Origin: Astrocystis sublimbata
Lineage: Eukaryota; Ascomycota; Sordariomycetes; Xylariales; Xylariaceae
Reading direction: 5' to 3'
Assembly (NCBI GenBank): GCA_022453515.1
Contig: JAJNNY010000043.1
Span: 186,001 to 250,000, forward strand
DNA: 64,000 bases
The notes beneath the pieces were generated by a model. That model had not been told where the DNA came from and ran no database searches. It saw only the letters and a list, made by a program, of their open reading frames with translations. The number at the start of each line of letters is the position of its first letter. The first letter of the stretch is position 1. The position numbers were made by a program, and so were the translations under genes. This document shows, in pieces, positions 22,712 to 35,466 of this stretch.

Positions 22712-24428
22712 GTGATCAAACTTCGAAGTGCCAAGTGATGAATATCCCCGGAAGAGGTCTGCCTTCGACGACTCTCGATGGGCTAGAAAGACCCGGGAAC
22801 CGATTCCTTTATTCATTCGCTCTGGTGCTGGAGATGCTTGTTCGTTCTGGGCGTCAGCAGAGGTCAATTAGCCAAGTAGAAGTTTGAACATCTAGCGATT
22901 ATACTTTACGCCTCCCTGTTGATACATCGTCTCATGCACTCAGAAGATAAATGAATTGCCGTACTGGCCCGTGATCAAAGCGATTTAACGGAGTTGAAGG
23001 CGGACTGGGTTTGACGATCGGCCCCTGTCTCCTATCGAGGCTTGCACCCTTCTAGGAGGTAAATTAAAGTGACGGGTCGTGACAGTAAGATTTGCTAGAG
23101 AGGCTCTCGCATTCGCCGATTCATAAAAGTCTTGATCAAAGATGCTGCTTCTGTTGTAATAAGCAAGTGTGAACAAGACGTATGTTATTGCTCAGTGTTG
23201 GCAAGAGTGAACGAAGTGAAGGCACAGTGCGATGAAAGGTACGATGACGGCTAACCCGAGTTGGTCTAGTTCTAGAAGCTCAGATCGTGCTGTTTAGCCC
23301 CAAGTGGCTCAGGTAGGCAGTACCTAGCCATGCCTAGGTAGCTACTGTGGAGCAATCCCGCCCCCCTGTCTCGCCCGTCGCCTATGTGTTTTTTTCTCTC
23401 TCTCTCTGAATTATTTTCCCCTTCCTGTCAATACCTATCACGCAGGCATGAGATACCGGCAAGCGATACTGTAAAGGCGTGTCTAGAGATGACGTCTACT
23501 CTTGAGAAATATGTCGCTGGCTCATAGGTTTGTTTTATTACTGCACTCACGCAGCAAACACGCAGCATCCTCGAACCGGCCACTCTCAATCTCCTACGAG
23601 TCTTCTTCTCGGAGAAGGTCTCGATGCCTCGGCGCGTCTTGTGCTGGGGTCTCGAGAAGGTCTGGTGAGTCGAGGGCAGCAGCTGGTACTTGTATCTTCT
23701 GCTGTAAACACTGCTAGAACAACGTATACCGGACCATCATAGTCCACGCTCATCTGATGCTATCCTGCGTCTTTTTCATTTTCAAACATGAGATCTCCCA
23801 CATGAGCGAGGCTCCAAGAGCTCCTACATCCATCAATCAATCAATCCATTCCCCACTTGCGCACCTCAACTTGTACAGTACCGGTGCGCCCAATCTGTTG
23901 CATTGTCTGTCAGCTAGCTGCAAGCTTGCCAACTGGGAACCCATACTCATCACTTCCTGGTGCTGTTAATATTATATATTTGCGTTGTATTGTGCTATGC
24001 ACAGTTAGCCGGTCGCCAGCCCAATCTGTAGCATTGAAAGAAAGGGCAAATTACTATGTAGAATTATCAGCTCAACTACTTATTTCCTATTTGCTTGCCT
24101 CATCATACGAGCCCCGCAAAGTGTCTCTTCCAGATTCTCGGAACTCTCGCACGTGAACCTTCATCGACGTCACACTAGGCTCATCAACAGCAACCGCCCG
24201 AACCACCCCGTCTCACTAAGCGCAACCAAAATGCGCTTGCAAATTTAAGTATCGTACTTCCTTGATGATGTCAATCGCAGTCGCAGTTGCAGCCTACCTA
24301 TTAGTTGGTGCCAATAACGTTTTGCTAACTGAAAAAGCGCTCAATACCTTAATACATCAACACCATCCCATCTAGTAATCTTGGCCTCAATCCTACATCC
24401 TAAATCTCAACCTACCTACTGCCCCAAC
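22712..24428. other. Intergenic with a CT microsatellite
   Basis: No supported gene. A T-run and CT repeat (TTTTTTTCTCTCTCTCTCT) lies at about 23390-23408, and GTAGCTACC/CCTAGG-type motifs at about 23310-23345. The right end should contain the promoter of the malic enzyme gene. Confidence 0.5.
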
Positions 24429-26604
24429 ATGTCTAAATCCAAGTTCTCACACCTCCCACTAAGCACCAGTGGCCCCATCGAGTGTGCCGTCAGTGGAAGT
24501 GCGCTGCTGAACACACCCTACTTTAACCACGGCTCTGCCCATACTTCAGAAGAAAGAGAGGAGTTTAACCTCACCGGCCTGCTACCACAAAATGTCCAGA
24601 TGCTTGATCAGCAGGTCAAACGCGCTTACGAGCAATACTCGACCAGACCCGACGACCTCGCCAAGAACACATTCTTGACTTCGTTAAAGGATCAGAATGC
24701 CGTTCTATATTTCAGAGTACGCATTATCTTTTTCAGTTCTGCTGCTGCTACTGCTTCACCTGATTGAGGACTCGGTCTTTAAAATCTTTGGTAGTGCTTT
24801 ATTCACGGCCTAGAGAGCTAGGTTTTGATAGAAAGCGCACGGCTGACAACTCAAAGCTCTTGCAAGACCACCTCAAGGAGATGTTCAGTATTGTCTACAC
24901 ACCCACAGAAGGCGATGCGATACAGAACTTCTCGCGTCTCTTCCGGAGACCAGAAGGGTGCTTCCTGAACATTGAGAGAATCGATAGGGTTGCTCATGAC
25001 TTGGCCCAGTGGGGCAAGCCTGAGGACATCGACTACATTGTCGTCTCTGGTAAGCAAACAAACATCACCTGCATCAACAGGATACCAAATCGATAAAATA
25101 TACCATGTCAGGACATGATATCTGATAGTCACCAGACGGAGAAGAGATTCTCGGGATAGGAGATCAGGGCGTTGGGGGTATTCTCATATCAATGGCAAAG
25201 CTGGTGCTGACCACTCTCTGCGCCGGCGTCCACCCCAACCGCACTCTGCCTGTAGTGCTGGATTGTGGCACGGATAATGAGAAGCTGCTAGACGACGACT
25301 TATACCTTGGGCTTCCTCAAAAGAGAGTCCGCGGCGAGAAGTACGACCGGTTTGTTGACGAGTTTGTACAATCGGCTCGGAAGTTGTTCCCTAAAGCATA
25401 CATCCATTTCGAGGATTTCGGATTGACTAATGGTCTGCGAAACCCCTACAAACCCCATCATAATTCGAGTATTGTCGAGTTAACGTATTGTAGCGCGTCG
25501 GATCTTGGATCACTACCGACCTAGTATCCCTTGCTTCAACGACGATGTCCAGGGAACTGGATGCGTGACGCTCGCGGCAATCATGGCCGGACTCCACGTC
25601 AGCCAGCAGAAACTTAAAGACATCAAAGTAGTGATTTTTGGAGCTGGCACCGCCGGAGTCGGCATTGCAGATTCAATTCGCGATGCCATTGCTGCCGAAA
25701 AGAAGATCAGCAAGGAAGAAGCAGCAAAGCAAATCTGGTCAGTCTTCTTGGTTTCTTCTCTCGCGCACGTCGGAAGCCTTGGCTTGTTATATGTCACTAA
25801 CATCGCAACAGGTTGATCGATAGACCGGGTCTCCTCACCTCAGACTCGCAGCTCGACGAGGGCCAAAAGATCTTCGCAAAGGACTCATCTCACTGGTCAG
25901 GCAAGAAGGACCTCTCCCTCCTCTCCGTCATCAAAGAAGTGCATCCCAATGTTTTGATCGGGACCTCGACGAAGCCGCAGGCCTTCAACGAGGAGATCGT
26001 CAAGGAGATGGCCGCGCACACCCCGCGGCCCGTGATCCTGCCCCTCTCGAACCCCACCCGGCTCCACGAGGCCGTGCCGGCCGACCTGCTCAAGTGGACG
26101 GACGGCAAGGCCCTCGTGGCCACAGGCAGTCCCTTCGAGCCCGTCCACGGCCCCTGGGGCGCGGACGGCAAGAACATCAGCATCGAGGTCGCCGAGTGCA
26201 ACAACAGCGTCGTATTCCCCGGCATCGGTCTGGGCGCCGTGCTCTGCCGCGCCCGGCTGCTGACCGACAAGATGCTCGTCGCGGCCGTGCGCGGCGTTGC
26301 CGATCTCAGCCCCGCGCTCCAAGACGACACGGCCCCGCTACTTCCGGGCGTCGAGCACGTGCGAGACGTCTCGGTCCGTGTCGCGCGCGAGGTTATCAAG
26401 ACGGCTGTCAAAGAGGGCGTTGCTACCGAGCAGCACATCCCCGACGACGACGCCGAGCTGGAGGAGTGGATCCTTGAGCAGATGTGGAACCCGGTCTATC
26501 GTCCACTCAAGCGCGTCGACGCGAAGACGGCGAGTCGCCAGGCGAAGGCGGAGCTCAAAGTCGTTGGCAGCCTGGAGGGTGCCGGTGACAAATTAGGAAC
26601 ATGA
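24429..26604 (+). CDS. Malic enzyme (NAD(P)-dependent, probably cytosolic)
   Basis: Oxidatively decarboxylates L-malate to pyruvate and CO2 while reducing NAD or NADP, supplying reductant for lipid synthesis and linking the TCA cycle to pyruvate. I read five exons, 24429-24716, 24857-25049, 25136-25432, 25494-25737 and 25812-26604 (604 aa). Key motifs in order are the IVYTPTEGDAIQ block with the catalytic Tyr at residue 110, GIGDQGVGG, HFEDFGLTNARRILDHYR, CFNDDVQGTG for metal binding, the dinucleotide fold VVIFGAGTAGVGIA, and LSNPT and ATGSPF in the C-terminal part. Intron 3 uses the weak donor GTCTGC; it is required because it alone restores FGLTNARRILDHYR. There is no obvious mitochondrial presequence at the N-terminus (MSKSKFSHLPLSTSG), which suggests a cytosolic enzyme. 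Cofactor preference cannot be read with confidence. Confidence 0.95.
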
Positions 26605-27367
26605 GAGGTGGGGGAGTGCTTAGGTAGGGAGGTAAACGCTTTCCTACCTACCTACGATCACTTACACATACATGTATCTTGAACAACTTAGATTATTCGG
26701 ATTTGGGAGGATGGGTATGAATTAAGCTTTGCCCTGTTACTCATGATACGAAATAAGTGATCATGTTTATTTTGCTTTCATCAACGCTTCCATCGTTGTA
26801 TTATGCACCACTCACCACCACGTCAGGTCCGTCAACCCTGCAATGAGATCCACCTATTGGCAGAGAACGAAAGATTTGGCAGATAAATAGCTATATTATT
26901 GCGTAATCTATCTTCGCAGAGAGGCTAAACCTTGACAAGACTACCTACCTGCCCGTCCAACAATTCCCTCTTCGTCACCTCACTACTCGGGCACTTCCAG
27001 GAACCCTACATCGCTCAACACGGGACGTAATTATGTGGCATACGAGACACGTCTCTAGCACATCATTATTCACCTGCTCATTCAAGTCCGATAAGCAACT
27101 TGCAATACAAATCTGCCAACGGTTCAAAGCATTGTGATTCAAGCCAGCCCCTTCAAAAGCCTGTGACGAGTCACTCGGTATCATTATAAATCCAACCTCG
27201 GCGTCGTTCAAATAAAGAGAGAGAGGCAGAGGGAGTAAGCTAATCCAGGCCCAAAAAGCCAGATCGGCCCAAGCAACACCGTGACACCCGCAAGAGCAAA
27301 CCGCGACAATTAGATATACCTTTATACTGTTTCAAAGCCCAACCCCTCCGTCATTCATCCAGGTAGT
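26605..27367. other. Convergent intergenic region
   Basis: It lies between the 3' ends of the malic enzyme (+) and Mtc1-like (-) genes, so it mainly holds 3' UTRs. A partly palindromic motif (TAGGTAGGGAGGT ... CCTACCTACCTA) lies at about 26620-26655 and could form a stem, just downstream of the malic enzyme stop. Confidence 0.5.
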
Positions 27368-29065
27368 CTAGAGCAGCCCTGCGCGAGCAGCTTCCCCGCC
27401 ACCTTGTTCCACCAAGGTTTCGATCTTTTGCTTACCCTTGCCAAGACCACCCTCGCCAACGCCCATGCGTCGGGCGACATATCTCTGCGCAACGACACCG
27501 ACGGCGAGACTCAAGGTCTCTTCGATCCATTCTGCGACCCATTCGCGTGGGTCGACACCCCCGCCCTCGATGATCTCTCGGATCTCATCCGGCACGTTCA
27601 GCTCTGTAGGAATGGGCTGTTCGCTCTCGCTCGCCGGCGTCAAGGGTGTCGGCGCATCCATCCACTTGATCCATCGGAAGGGAACGTGCTGGCTGACGGT
27701 GCTGTACACGATGTCATGAACCGGGTCGAAGACGTAGACGGCAAAGCAGATCTGCATGTCTGTGCTATCATCGGCGTCCGCAACGACACTGGCCTCTTTC
27801 TCAGCCTCGTCGGCCGTGCTACCCACGAACAGGGCGGAATCCGCTTCGGATACGATGGCTTGGACGGCTAGGAAGATATTGCTGGTGCGGACGGGGTTGT
27901 CCTCGCTCAGGGGTTCTAGCGCGCGCTTCTGGGCCTCGGTTACGCCGCCGTGGGCCGTGAAGTACTCATTCGCGTAGCTCTCGGCATTGGCACGGCAGAG
28001 CTTGGTGCCCTCGAGCAGGCCTCTAACGGAGCCGAGGTCGCGAGGCAAGTCGACCTGCCGCCACCAGGGGCCGTCTCGCCAACCGGCTGAGTTGGAGGAG
28101 CCGCCGAAGAAGGCGGCGTCGGAAGAGCGACGTGCAGTGTTCTCATGCCCGCGCTGAACGACGAGTAGATCACCGCCCTCGACCTGGGACATGACGCGGT
28201 TGAAGACGCCGTATATGAGGGGGTCCAGGGAGGGGTAGCCGACGATGTCGTGAGTGATGTGGATGAGGAGGCGTTCGTGGGATGAGATGGGGGGAGCAAG
28301 AGTGTGCAGGATATTAGCGAAGGTTGGCATGGCGCGATGGCGGAGATCATCACCTGGGGAGACATGGCATGTTAGTATACCAGGTTATCCGTGCCGCAAG
28401 CCTCACCTTGCGTTGGGGACACTGTCTAGTCAAGCGAACTCACCGAAGCCCCTGAGAGCTCCCACATTGCCCTTCACTTGCTCGGCCCATTTGATGGCCT
28501 CTTCGTTTTGCTGAATCTCCTTGTAGGCTGCCTCGGCCTGCTTCATGGCGGCGTTGGCTGTGGCCGTGGCGGTAGCAAAGATACCACCCCACCAGCCACC
28601 TCCGCCTCCAGCCTGCTCGTCAGCGGGCTGGGCATCGTCAGTAGTTGGAGCTTTCTGTTCAACTGGGCCTTTCTTCTCGGCATCCTGTAGGTCGGAGCTG
28701 GTGGCGCTCGGGGTGAAGCTGGCGTGGTAGGAGCGAGTGCTGTCGGCGGACTTCCGGGCGGCGGCGGCGGCAGATCTGTCCTCGGATAGCCTGGCGGAAG
28801 AAGCGGCAGGCGGCGGAGTGGCGGTGCCTGTTCGCTTGATGCGAGGCGTGTGCGGGCGGGGGACCTCCTCTCCGCCGAGCTCGCTCTCCAGCTCGGCCAG
28901 TATATCCTCCTTCCCCTTCTTGGGCTTCTCGGCTCGAGGTTTCAAGGCGGTGCCTTTGGGCTTGGTGGTGGTGGTGGACTTCTTAACGGCACTATCGTCG
29001 CCAATGCCCTCGAACAGCTCGCCGAGCTCGTCGTCGGTGGTGGCCTTGGGGCGCCTCGACGACAT
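27368..29065 (-). CDS. Mtc1-like protein (maintenance of telomere capping, DUF5427)
   Basis: Orthologue candidate of yeast Mtc1, a poorly understood protein linked genetically to telomere capping and later to membrane trafficking at the Golgi/COPI level. Two exons, 29065-28444 and 28353-27368, encode 535 aa; the intron is 90 nt with donor GTGAGT. The first 110 residues are low-complexity, acidic then basic (DDELGELFEGIGDDS, then a Lys-rich segment), followed by an Ala/Ser-rich linker and GGGGGWWGGIFATATATANAA, the characteristic Gly-Trp block of the family. The C-terminal half is a folded domain with LLIHITHDIVGYPSLDPLIYGVFNRVM, FRWIKWMD and EWVAEWIEETLSLAVGVVAQRYVARRMG. Splicing joins the GFG end of exon 1 to DDLRHRAMPTF. 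Family assignment is by recognition of these blocks; the cellular role in this fungus is inference. Confidence 0.85.
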
Positions 29066-31182
29066 GGCGGCACAGATAGAGTGCAGGCAACGGGGTTGGT
29101 GTGCGGTATGAGGTATGGAGTTGTGGTTGCGACACGTGGGTGGAATAAATATGGGTTGATACCTCCTAGAATATGCTTCTTATAGCTTCGTAAACACCGG
29201 GTCTTGACCGTACGGAGATGTGTTTTCACCGCAATACGCAGCTATAAGTTTACAGTAGAGGACGTCGTAGTGTATTTATTGATGGAAGACGGCGACTGAA
29301 CGTCGGGTGCCTCACAAGCAGAGGTACGTATGTAGGTAGCTAAGCTTTGGTCCCAGGTATAACAAGGTGGGGCTTGGAAGGTCTACAGGGGTTTACGTCA
29401 GGTGGGTGCCGAGGGTGCCACCTACTACATGTAGGTAAGCGATTGTAGGTAGGCCTTAAGCCCCTTGAGTGTTTAACGGTCATAAAATCAATAAGTGGAA
29501 AGACAACCGTCAGCTGGCGAGCCTGGATACTTTATCAACAGAGCTTTTTCATTTCATGAAATGCTGGAGGTCGTAGAAGTTCGGTAAAAATAAAAACCTA
29601 TTTGATCGAGTCAGCCACCACACTGGCACTGCTTAGAATTGCCATGTTTTCTTCAACATGTGCTCCGTCCTGGAACATACATATATATATGTTCGTCTGT
29701 TCGTGAAGGGAGAATGGTGATATAAGTGCATGCATGCCCTTGCAGGTTTGAACGGGTATCCCTATGTAGGTACATCATGGATGTATCTCACTGCCCACTG
29801 CCCACTGCCCACGCCGACCATGCTCAGTCTGCAGGCTGGTGCAGGTAGGTGGCTGGATCTTGCATTCAAAGGAGAACGGCTCGAACGGTTCAGTGTCAGG
29901 TACAGCGACCCAACTGTATCACAGGCGAGTCTCCGAACTCGATTAGTCCCGTTCCGGAGTACATGGGCTCTGCTGCGTGTTATCTGATTGGCCAAGCGGC
30001 CGCTAGACTGACATTCTTGGCAAGCTTCCAAGGTTGGAAGGGCCAGATGTGGCTTACGCAGACTGCCCTCGACTGCCCACTGGCCCAGTCAGGACTGGCC
30101 GACGGACAACTGGCTCTGTGCAGGTGTGGCTTGTGCACCACTCACTCACTCACAGGCTCACTTGGACCAAAAACGCTGAAGCAGGCGACCCGACCCTGAA
30201 GGAGAAGCCGTGTCAAGACGAACAAGAGGAATCACCCAAGCTCGTCTGCCCTCGCCACCTTCTCGTCGACTCGACATCCAGCAAGAGGACGAGCCGGTGA
30301 TCTGGCATCTCTCCACGCCCTGAGTCCGTTTGTTTTCACAGCATCGGAATCTCGAAAATTGCTCGTCATCCTTGGGCGCTGGGACGTGTCCTGTAAGTAC
30401 AATATCTGCATCTGAATCTTATGCGGCCAAGGCTGTTACACCTTACTACACCACACCCCAACACAACGCACACACAAGTCACCTATCTACAATACACACA
30501 AGGCACGCAGCCCAGAGCATGCTGAGCTCTACCTTTCTGTAACTCTCTTTATGCTGCCCACTCGGGGAATTTGGCTGCCAGCGGATGCCCAGAGCCCAGT
30601 GTTGTTGTTCCCTCTGCCAATACGCTCTCTCGCTTAGTCTCACACTCATCCTCATCCTCGCCTCCTACCTGATGCTCGCCTTATCTTCTGACGTCGACTC
30701 GACTTTTCAGGTAGCTCTGGTTTCTTCGCCTTTGCGTGCAATCGCCCACCATTGTTCTCGACTGTAAGTCTTATTCACTGTGCCCTGGCCTCCCCTGGCC
30801 TACGCGGGCTCACCGTTCCTGTTTCTCTCGCCTCCTGACTCGGTCGTGTGCCACGCACACCACCGCGCCGCTCACCTACTGACAGCAATAATTCGTAGCC
30901 GCCGAGAACGATCCGGCCTGGTTTCCTCTCTTCTGCTGCCATCTTTTGATCTTTCCTTGGGCATTGTTGCTGTTGTCATTGTCGTCGTTGTCGCCTTTTG
31001 CGGGCGCCTCGGGTCCTTCCAATTACACATTTCCTGCTGGATTCCCCACTTACATAATCTCCGACCTGGAAATATTCTTGGGCCTCGATAACACGACTAA
31101 CAACTCATCAACCTTTTGTTGGAACACACCCATAGCCCAACAACCCAATACTCCAATCCCCAAAAATAGCCCTCTCTATGCG
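29066..31182. other. 2.1-kb divergent promoter region (Mtc1-like / AT-hook gene)
   Basis: The two genes are transcribed away from each other across this stretch. It contains CCCACTG tandem copies at about 29790-29812, TAGGTAGG-type motifs near 29330 and 29430-29455, and pyrimidine-rich DNA from about 30540 to 31100 typical of fungal promoters and 5' UTRs. GTAAGT donor-like sites at about 30393 and 30766 could mark introns in the 5' UTR of the AT-hook gene. No separate gene was recognised. Confidence 0.5.
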
Positions 31183-34049
31183 ATGGATTCACCGGCCTCC
31201 GCAACGCGCGGTCGAGGTCGTGCTTCTGCTCGGAAACGCCACACTCTTCCCGCCATCCCTTCTTCACACCCAAATTCCGCAGCCACTCATATGACGGCCG
31301 CTGAGCCTGTCGATCAACAGCCCTCGTCCACACCCGCTGAGAGCGTTGCATCTTCATCTCTTGAAACTCCTAGTCCTACTGCATCCAGAGGTACGCGCGC
31401 GCGCGCGAGCGTTGCTGAAGGCACTATGGCTTCACCCGACGACGACAGTAAAGGTGGCCGCTCACTAAGAAAGCGCGCTCGCGTTGACTACACCTTTGTT
31501 GATCACGCTGATGAATACATGAGCGACAGCAGTAAAACTGCGCAGAATCTCACGCGACCCTTGAAAAGGCGGCGCACGGAATCCACTTTCCATAACTTGG
31601 AAGATCTTGAGGTAGACTTCAACGACACTCGCATCAAGAGGCGCTCTTCCGAACAGCTGCCACCACCAATATCAGCCTTTCGTAAGCGCAATTACGCGCG
31701 AAAGTTGGCAACGGGATCTCAACCCCTCCATTCTGATCAACAGACGGAGGATGTCGAGGTTCAGGACACGATTGAAGTCGGTGGTCACCAGAGCGAGCAC
31801 TCGGATGGGTCCGCTCTCAGACGGACTAGCTCCAACACGAGTTCTGGCTTTTCGCACGAGGATTCAAAACCATCCCATTTCATTGCTTCTTTTGGCTCGG
31901 TTCTGACACCACGGTCATCGCGCTCACACGCTGGCCGAAATGGCTTGGAAGGTGATCGCCATCAAAAAGAGGGTGACATGTCGAAGGTAACGCGTCCGGA
32001 TATGGGATCTAATTCACACAATAATACCGATACAACTCTGCATTCCTCATACAAACATCTCACCCCGTATATCAAGGGGGCCTTTTCCGACTGGCCGCCT
32101 TCGCAATTCGAGATGGACCCTGTCTGTGGGTCTCAATCGCTCCCGCAGGACACCATCGAGGAAACAGCCGAGGACCAGCTTGATGCTGCTCAGTCAGACA
32201 GTTTTAAGGCAGACATGCAGGAAGACACTCCCATGGCCGACCATGTGCCCCCAGGCTCTACTCCTCTCGATGCATCGATGGAGACACCGGCAATGTCCCC
32301 CTTCCCTGCAGATACCAGAGCAAACTCACCCACAGCAGGCGTTGCCGCTCCATATAGCCAACCACCGAGGCAGACGATGTATTTCAGAAAGACCAGAGAC
32401 CCGTCAGACTTCACCAGTCTTTTTGAAGACTACAAATCACTGTCGCCCGAAGAAGTATGGAGACGGCTAGAGGTTGTCAACTGTGCTTTGAATGCTTGGC
32501 AGGATGAGTACAATGAGTTGCGGAAGATTACAGATGACGAGGATAACGCGGTTCGATATCGTCAGGAAGAAGCTGCGTTTGAGCATCGTCTCAAGATGCT
32601 CACGAGCAAGGACCCGAAAGCTAACCCTGTACGAAAGGATTTCGGGGTCCGGGGCGTACGGGCTGATCAGCCAACTTCAGAGATTGCCTACGCTCGGTAC
32701 CAAGACAAGTTGATGGCTGCCAATTACGGCTTCGAATATGACGATAAGGATAGTAAGATTGGCTGTCAAGATCCCTTGGAGCAAAAGCACGGCGCTGGAA
32801 AAGGCCGTCTAAGGGACCGACCCAAGCAAACTGCCAAGGCAGCTGAAGCTGACGACGGTGTGGTCGTTCACGGCAAGAGGGCTAGGAAACCCCCAACACT
32901 TTTTGATGGAAGTGAAGTTGCTAGCCGAAGCTCAACCCCCGTCCCAATGCAACGCCGTCGCCGACGTACTGGTCAAAACCTTGACGAGAATGGCGAGGCC
33001 GATCTTGTAGCACCTGCGCCTACGAGTTCTCTCATTGAACAAGCGCCACCGAAGAAGAAAGGGAAGGGCGGTCGTCCTCGCAAACATCCTCTTCCTGTTC
33101 CAGTGCCCGAGGCCACTCCTGCGCCAGCCGAAGACATGCAACATCAACCCGACCAGGTAGAGGAAGAGAAGCCTACACGAAAACGTCGCCGTAGAAGGCC
33201 AGCTGCTGAAATGGCTGAAGCTCAAGGGGGACCTACTACAAATGGTAGCCAACATAAACTAAAAAATGCCGAATCGCACGGTGCTGACGCACAGCTCCCT
33301 GAAGTTCCTGAGGGCCCAATTTATACATCATCAATGCAATCGGCCGATGCAGCAGATGAACCTCCTCGGCCACCTACGTCCTCGTCAACCGCCACACAAT
33401 CTACCGTGGCTTCCAATTACCAGCTCAGAGAGAAGAGGCAAAAGAAGTTTTCTGTGGATCCGGACGAAGTTTCCCAGGAGCAACCCAAACCAAAGCGTGG
33501 TAGACGGCCCAAGAACACCCAGATTGAGGACTTCGCGGCAACCGCTCCCTCAATACCTGTGACTTCGGCCCCATCGATACAACAGTCACCCTTCGAACCA
33601 CATATAACACCAAGGCCACCTAAGATTAAGCTTAAGAACTACACCGCTCCCGTTTCGGCCCCGCCCCCAGTATCTATGCTTGCTCCGAATCCGTTCTCTG
33701 TGCCATCCTCCTCGAATTCGGCGCCACCCCACGGCAGCAACGGTGCTACCAATGCGATTACAAACGGCGTCGCCCCAGGAGATGTCAAAGACTATCATCA
33801 AATGACAAAATCCGAGAAGATGTCTCATTCTATGAAAGGTAATATCTTCTACCAACAACTTCTCTGCCTCATCCTTCCTTCCCAGATGAGTACTTACTTA
33901 CAACAACAACAACAGCACGATGGGCATCCGGGTCCATGTCCCAAGCCGTCGCTAAACGTCGCGCAACCCTTGCCACCAAGAAGCAGGCTGTCAAGGCTAC
34001 CGAGCCGGGCCAGCCATTAGAGACACCGCAAATCATGTCACAACCCTGA
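31183..34049 (+). CDS. AT-hook nuclear protein of unknown function
   Basis: Predicted chromatin-associated protein of 929 aa. Two exons, 31183-33838 and 33916-34049, are joined by a 77-nt phase-1 intron (donor GTAATA, acceptor AACAG after a CAA run). Reading through the intron would instead give an unlikely poly-Gln tail. The frame is open upstream to about 30946, but the first ATG is at 31183. AT-hook-like cores are RGRGRA near residues 9-14, GGRPRKHP near 630-636 and KRGRRPKN near 772-778, and there are basic clusters that could be nuclear localisation signals (KRRRTES). Most of the protein is low-complexity and rich in Ser and Pro. One segment looks folded and helical (about residues 400-500, DFTSLFEDYKSLSPEEVWRRLE and following). 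The C-terminus has a basic conserved-looking block, MTKSEKMSHSMKARWASGSM. No enzymatic domain is visible. I do not recognise the orthologue group. Confidence 0.8.
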
Positions 34050-35466
34050 GCGCAATTGTCATTGCGCTCGCTACCACTCTGTTCTACATCACACAGTATA
34101 TACCACTACATTTCCAGCATAATGCCCAGATGCTGCGCCCTACTATATAGCCAATGCGTATTTCCACGGCAGCACTGGTTTCGAATTCTGACCAGGGGCC
34201 TTGAAAAACGACACATAAGAGTTGGATCACGCCTATAATATTGTACATATACAGCCCCTTTGCCAATTATTGGGCGTCAGAGGCTGTCACTCAGGAGATC
34301 CTTGGCTCCATTTTGCTTTTTCACTTGTGCCGTTTGTACATTGTCATTGCATGCAACAGCGAGGGTCGGGTCATGTCATCATTATCTCTCATTCTCCAGT
34401 CGTCGTGGTCGTCGTCTTCGCCATCAAACATCACAGTATACGGATTGATACCCCAGGCACGAAAATGGACTCAGCGAGGAATCTTTGTATTGCGTTTTTA
34501 GAAGGAAGGAAAAGGGAATCAAGCATGCCGCACGGAATGGAAAGGAAAAGTCAAGGGATTGGTTTTCATAAAACGTTGCGTATTTTCTACTGTTCTTGTT
34601 TCGACATGCGGCTTGAGGCTTGGAACTCCGACGCGATCTCAAACCCGGATCATGACATATTGGGTGAGGCAAGACCTCGAGGATAGCCCATACCCAGCGG
34701 ACTACAATAATAACAATAATATGATCGAATTGAGTTCACCTGCTATATCAATGATCCGCCATGTAGTATGAAAAATAAATGAATTGTTTACCTACCTACA
34801 CCTTGAGTCAAATTCTAATTAATCCTGTAATATCGATTGTATAACATGGAGATCGTTTGAAAAAAGTTATATATAAACATGTTATAATTAAATTACAGGC
34901 AGTATGTGTTACGTTGAGGAGGGTTCACACAGATAGAGGTCCGTTTCAAAGGTTACCCAAGGTAAGTAGGCCCGGGTACTTGGACATGCTTTTTGTACCG
35001 AGTGCACATATCCACAAACTTGGTCTTTAAGCCTTTGGGGCAGCATCATTCCAAGAAAGACTTTCCTTCACTACCTGATATTGTAGTAAAGCACCCGAGA
35101 GCATTGAGTACCTAGGTAACTTAAGCACGGTTCAGAACAAGGCCAGAATTGAATCAACGCCACAGCGCTGCATTTGACTGGGGTGGGTATTGGGAAAGAC
35201 ACGGCGAAATGTGGCAATTAATTTGTTTTTGGGAACTGAACGTTTTTCGATTTTGTTCAGGATGCTATATTTTTGGTATGTAGTCTCCCTTACGCCCCTA
35301 AGCCGAAATGCAAAGCAACCAGTCCGATTAGACATATCCGTCACATCTCTTCTTTGTGTGATGGCTTTTGCCTGTGCAGGGTTTTCTTGGTCCCGAAATC
35401 GTGACTCGTCGTCAACAGGTGAATTTCATTGATTGATTGATTTAATCTGCTCGACGCGCTCCCCTT
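34050..35466. other. Convergent intergenic region with a repeat relic
   Basis: Holds the 3' flanks of the AT-hook (+) and uL14 (-) genes. It becomes AT-rich at about 34760-34910 and includes one copy of the dispersed repeat described at 34761-34838. No supported gene. Confidence 0.5.
34761..34838 (+). repeat. Dispersed degenerate repeat, copy 1
   Basis: This segment aligns with 43342-43420 in the same orientation. The core AAATGAATTGTTTAC is identical, and about 27 of the first 31 bases match; the rest matches patchily with one small gap. It is non-coding and AT-rich, and looks like a relic of an old transposon or other repeated element. Confidence 0.5.

Noticed and set aside
30946..31182. 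Upstream extension of the AT-hook frame that looks like a signal peptide
   Set aside because: The open frame begins with a TTG, not ATG. The first ATG is at 31183, and a secretion signal does not fit a protein with AT-hooks and nuclear localisation clusters.
33839..34020. Read-through of the AT-hook gene into a poly-Gln tail
   Set aside because: A good GT..AG intron (33839-33915) restores a conserved-looking basic C-terminus; the poly-Gln comes from translating the CAA run of the acceptor.
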